Shown one piece after another: positions 61,203-64,000 of a stretch of DNA of 64,000 nt. The notes beneath the pieces were generated by a model. The model saw only the letters and a program-made list of their open reading frames with translations, made no database searches and was not told where the DNA came from. A program made the position numbers and the translations under genes. Source of the stretch: Glacieibacterium sp038210595 (GTDB lineage: Bacteria; Pseudomonadota; Alphaproteobacteria; Sphingomonadales; Sphingomonadaceae). The stretch is from the NCBI GenBank assembly GCA_038210595.1, contig JBBQWN010000002.1:62001-126000 (forward strand), written 5' to 3'. Position 1 is the stretch's first letter. Each line of letters begins with the position of its first letter.

Positions 61203-61849
61203 GCTACCGTGTCGGCTTCCTGCTCTACCCCGACCTGACCCAGCTCGATCTCACCGGCCCGGCGCAGGTGCTGCATCGCATGCCGGGCGCGGAGATCCAT
61301 TTTGTCTGGAAGACACGCGATCCGGTGCCCAGCGATTGCGGCTTGTCGCTGGTACCGACGGTGACCCTCGACGACTGCCCGCAGCTCGACCTGGTCTGCG
61401 TGCCTGGCGGCTATGGCTGTTACGCGGTGATGCAGGATGCGGTCGTGCTCGACTGGCTGCGGGCGCAGGCGGCGGGCGCGAAGCTCGTCACCAGCGTGTG
61501 CACCGGCTCGCTCATCCTCGCGGCCGCCGGGTTGCTCGACGGCTACCGGGCGGGCTGCCACTGGGCCTCTGGCGACCAGCTGGCGGCGTTCGGCGCCACT
61601 TATGTGGCTGAGCGGACGGTCATCGACCGCAATCGCATCACCGCAGGCGGCGTCACCTCGGGCATCGATTTTGCCTTCCGGGTCATCGCCGAGCTGCAGG
61701 GCCGTGATGTCGCTGAGGCCATCCAGCTGGCGCTTGAATATGATCCCGAGCCGCTGGCCGGCGGGACGCCGAAGACCGCCCGGCCCGAGATTCTGGCCCG
61801 GGTCGAGGCGGCCTATGCAAAGCGCCGCGCCGCGCGCGAGGCGGCCTAG
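61199..61849 (+). CDS. DJ-1/PfpI-family protein (isonitrile hydratase-like)
   Basis: This 216-residue protein begins at the GTG overlapping ald. It has the GATase1-like start YRVGFLLYPDLTQLDLTGPAQVL, the nucleophile-elbow Cys in VTSVCTGSLILAAAGLL, GCHWASGDQLAAFG and RITAGGVTSGIDFAFRV. This subgroup includes isonitrile hydratase InhA and the N-domains of some AraC regulators; here no helix-turn-helix domain follows. The true substrate is unknown. Its end overlaps the convergent small exported protein gene by four bases. Confidence 0.87.
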   Translation: MSYRVGFLLYPDLTQLDLTGPAQVLHRMPGAEIHFVWKTRDPVPSDCGLSLVPTVTLDDCPQLDLVCVPGGYGCYAVMQDAVVLDWLRAQAAGAKLVTSVCTGSLILAAAGLLDGYRAGCHWASGDQLAAFGATYVAERTVIDRNRITAGGVTSGIDFAFRVIAELQGRDVAEAIQLALEYDPEPLAGGTPKTARPEILARVEAAYAKRRAAREAA

Positions 61850-62151
61850 CCGCGGCGGCCATTCGCCTTCAGGCGGTCGATCTTGGTGGCGAGCCGGTCC
61901 TGCATGGTGTGGATGCGGGCCTTCTCGACCCTTGTGTAGCCGTTGCGCTGGTAAACGCGCTTCTGATGCTCGATGGCGCGGACTTCAGCCCTCAGGTTAC
62001 GCGCCTCGCGGGCGGTCAGCTTGCCGCTGCGGACGCCGGCGTCGATGTTGCGCTCCTGGTTCAGCTGGCGGACGTTGACCTGTGCCGTGGCAGGGACACT
62101 GCACGTCGCGACCGTCGCGGCGGCGGCCATCGCGAGCATGATGCGGTTCAT
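61846..62151 (-). CDS. Small exported basic protein, unknown function
   Basis: This 101-residue protein starts at ATG 62151, seven bases after AGGAG. The signal peptide is MNRIMLAMAAAATVATCSVPATA. The mature part is short, helical and very basic (NQERNIDAGVRSGKLTAREARNL, RAEVRAIEHQKRVYQRNG, MQDRLATKIDRLKANGRRG). Small periplasmic proteins with GxxSGxLTxxEaxxLrxE-type repeats occur in many Sphingomonads, without assigned function. Confidence 0.78.
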   Translation of the reverse strand: MNRIMLAMAAAATVATCSVPATAQVNVRQLNQERNIDAGVRSGKLTAREARNLRAEVRAIEHQKRVYQRNGYTRVEKARIHTMQDRLATKIDRLKANGRRG

Positions 62152-62194
62152 AAGGGGTACTCCTGGACTGGTTCGTCCGGTCAACCCGCGAGCG

Positions 62195-63568
<1,374 letters not shown>

Positions 63569-63585
63569 CGCGGATCAGTGCGCGA

Positions 63586-64000
63586 TCAGGCGAACAGTTC
63601 CAGCTGCGACCGTTCCGCCTTGACCAGCCGCGGCCGCAGGTCGTCGCGCTCCGCCAGTGCCACCGGCCGCCAGTCGGCGGCGATTAGGAACGGCCGCAGT
63701 TTTTCGATACCGCGCGTCAGCCGCCCGATGTCGGCCAGCTCCAGCCGCCGCTGCCGCCGCGCCCGCAGGATGGCGCCCACCGCCTTCACGCCCAGACCCG
63801 GCACGCGCAGCAGCTGCTCGCGCGGCGCCTTGTTGACGTCCATCGGGAATTGCTCGCGATGCTTCAACGCCCACGCCGTCTTCGGGTCGATGTCGAGCGG
63901 CAGCATGCCCGCATCGGTCGAGTCCTGCACTTCCGCAACGTTGAAGCCGTAGAAGCGCAGCAGCCAGTCGGCTTGATACAGCCGGTGCTCCCGCATCAGC
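63586..64000 (-). CDS. Putative DNA modification/repair radical SAM protein, C-terminal part
   Basis: The frame enters from the right edge; about 138 codons are visible, and the start and the CxxxCxxC cluster would be outside. The visible part has LMREHRLYQADWLLRFYGF and LDIDPKTAWALKHREQFP. A helix-hairpin-helix motif follows (VNKAPREQLLRVPGLGVKAV). This is the C-terminal pattern of the TIGR03916 radical-SAM family found beside DUF4130/UdgX proteins. The helix-hairpin-helix suggests DNA binding. It is the upstream gene of an operon with the UdgX fusion. Confidence 0.88.
   Translation of the reverse strand, partial: LMREHRLYQADWLLRFYGFNVAEVQDSTDAGMLPLDIDPKTAWALKHREQFPMDVNKAPREQLLRVPGLGVKAVGAILRARRQRRLELADIGRLTRGIEKLRPFLIAADWRPVALAERDDLRPRLVKAERSQLELFA

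Overview
The window is GC-rich alphaproteobacterial chromosome. Gene content and order (type II secretion genes, Gum-like exopolysaccharide genes, Porin_5 porin, ligase-associated repair genes, TauE plus TIGR02186) fit Sphingomonadales, a Sphingomonas-like bacterium. This assignment rests on recognised families, not on a marker gene. Genes are packed tightly with many 1-4 bp start/stop overlaps. I see no tRNA, rRNA, insertion sequence, prophage or CRISPR array.

Region 1 (1-16.2 kb): the end of a TonB-family gene, a Porin_5-type porin, a small periplasmic coiled-coil protein and a 4480-residue filamentous-hemagglutinin-type adhesin with an N-terminal two-partner-secretion (TPS) domain. No TpsB/FhaC transporter gene is visible. 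The adhesin ends in a cysteine pair. This cluster is the best candidate for a poorly described secretion or display system.

Region 2 (16.5-28.8 kb): an unusually long PstS-family secreted protein, divergent from a complete type II secretion operon in the order E-F-G-H-I-J-L-M-C/N-D-K, with a lipidated secretin. No prepilin peptidase gene is present.

Region 3 (28.7-45.8 kb): a Wzy-type exopolysaccharide locus. It holds a polymerase-like membrane protein, a chain-length (PCP) protein, a BY-kinase homologue with both Walker motifs degraded, a WecG-type glycosyltransferase fused to an AAA-type ATPase, a GumK-like glucuronosyltransferase, a GT4 enzyme, an SDR epimerase, a UDP-sugar 6-dehydrogenase, a GH5 hydrolase, an OPX export protein and an EpsL-like outer-membrane barrel. 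An RTX-type protein, a SleB-type wall hydrolase and a LapG-family protease lie among them. No flippase or initiating sugar-phosphate transferase is seen.

Region 4 (45.8-52.9 kb): three of the four ligase-associated DNA damage response genes (PdeM, Lhr-like helicase, MBL exonuclease), interrupted by an exported protein and a lipidated subtilisin with a barrel-like C-terminus. The usual ATP-dependent ligase is absent here.

Region 5 (52.9-64 kb): a LytTR membrane regulator, acyltransferase 3, TauE/SafE with its TIGR02186 partner, an AraC regulator divergent from a tautomerase, Kup, alanine dehydrogenase, a DJ-1/PfpI protein, a small exported protein, a DUF4130-UdgX fusion and the C-terminal part of its radical-SAM partner, which runs off the window.
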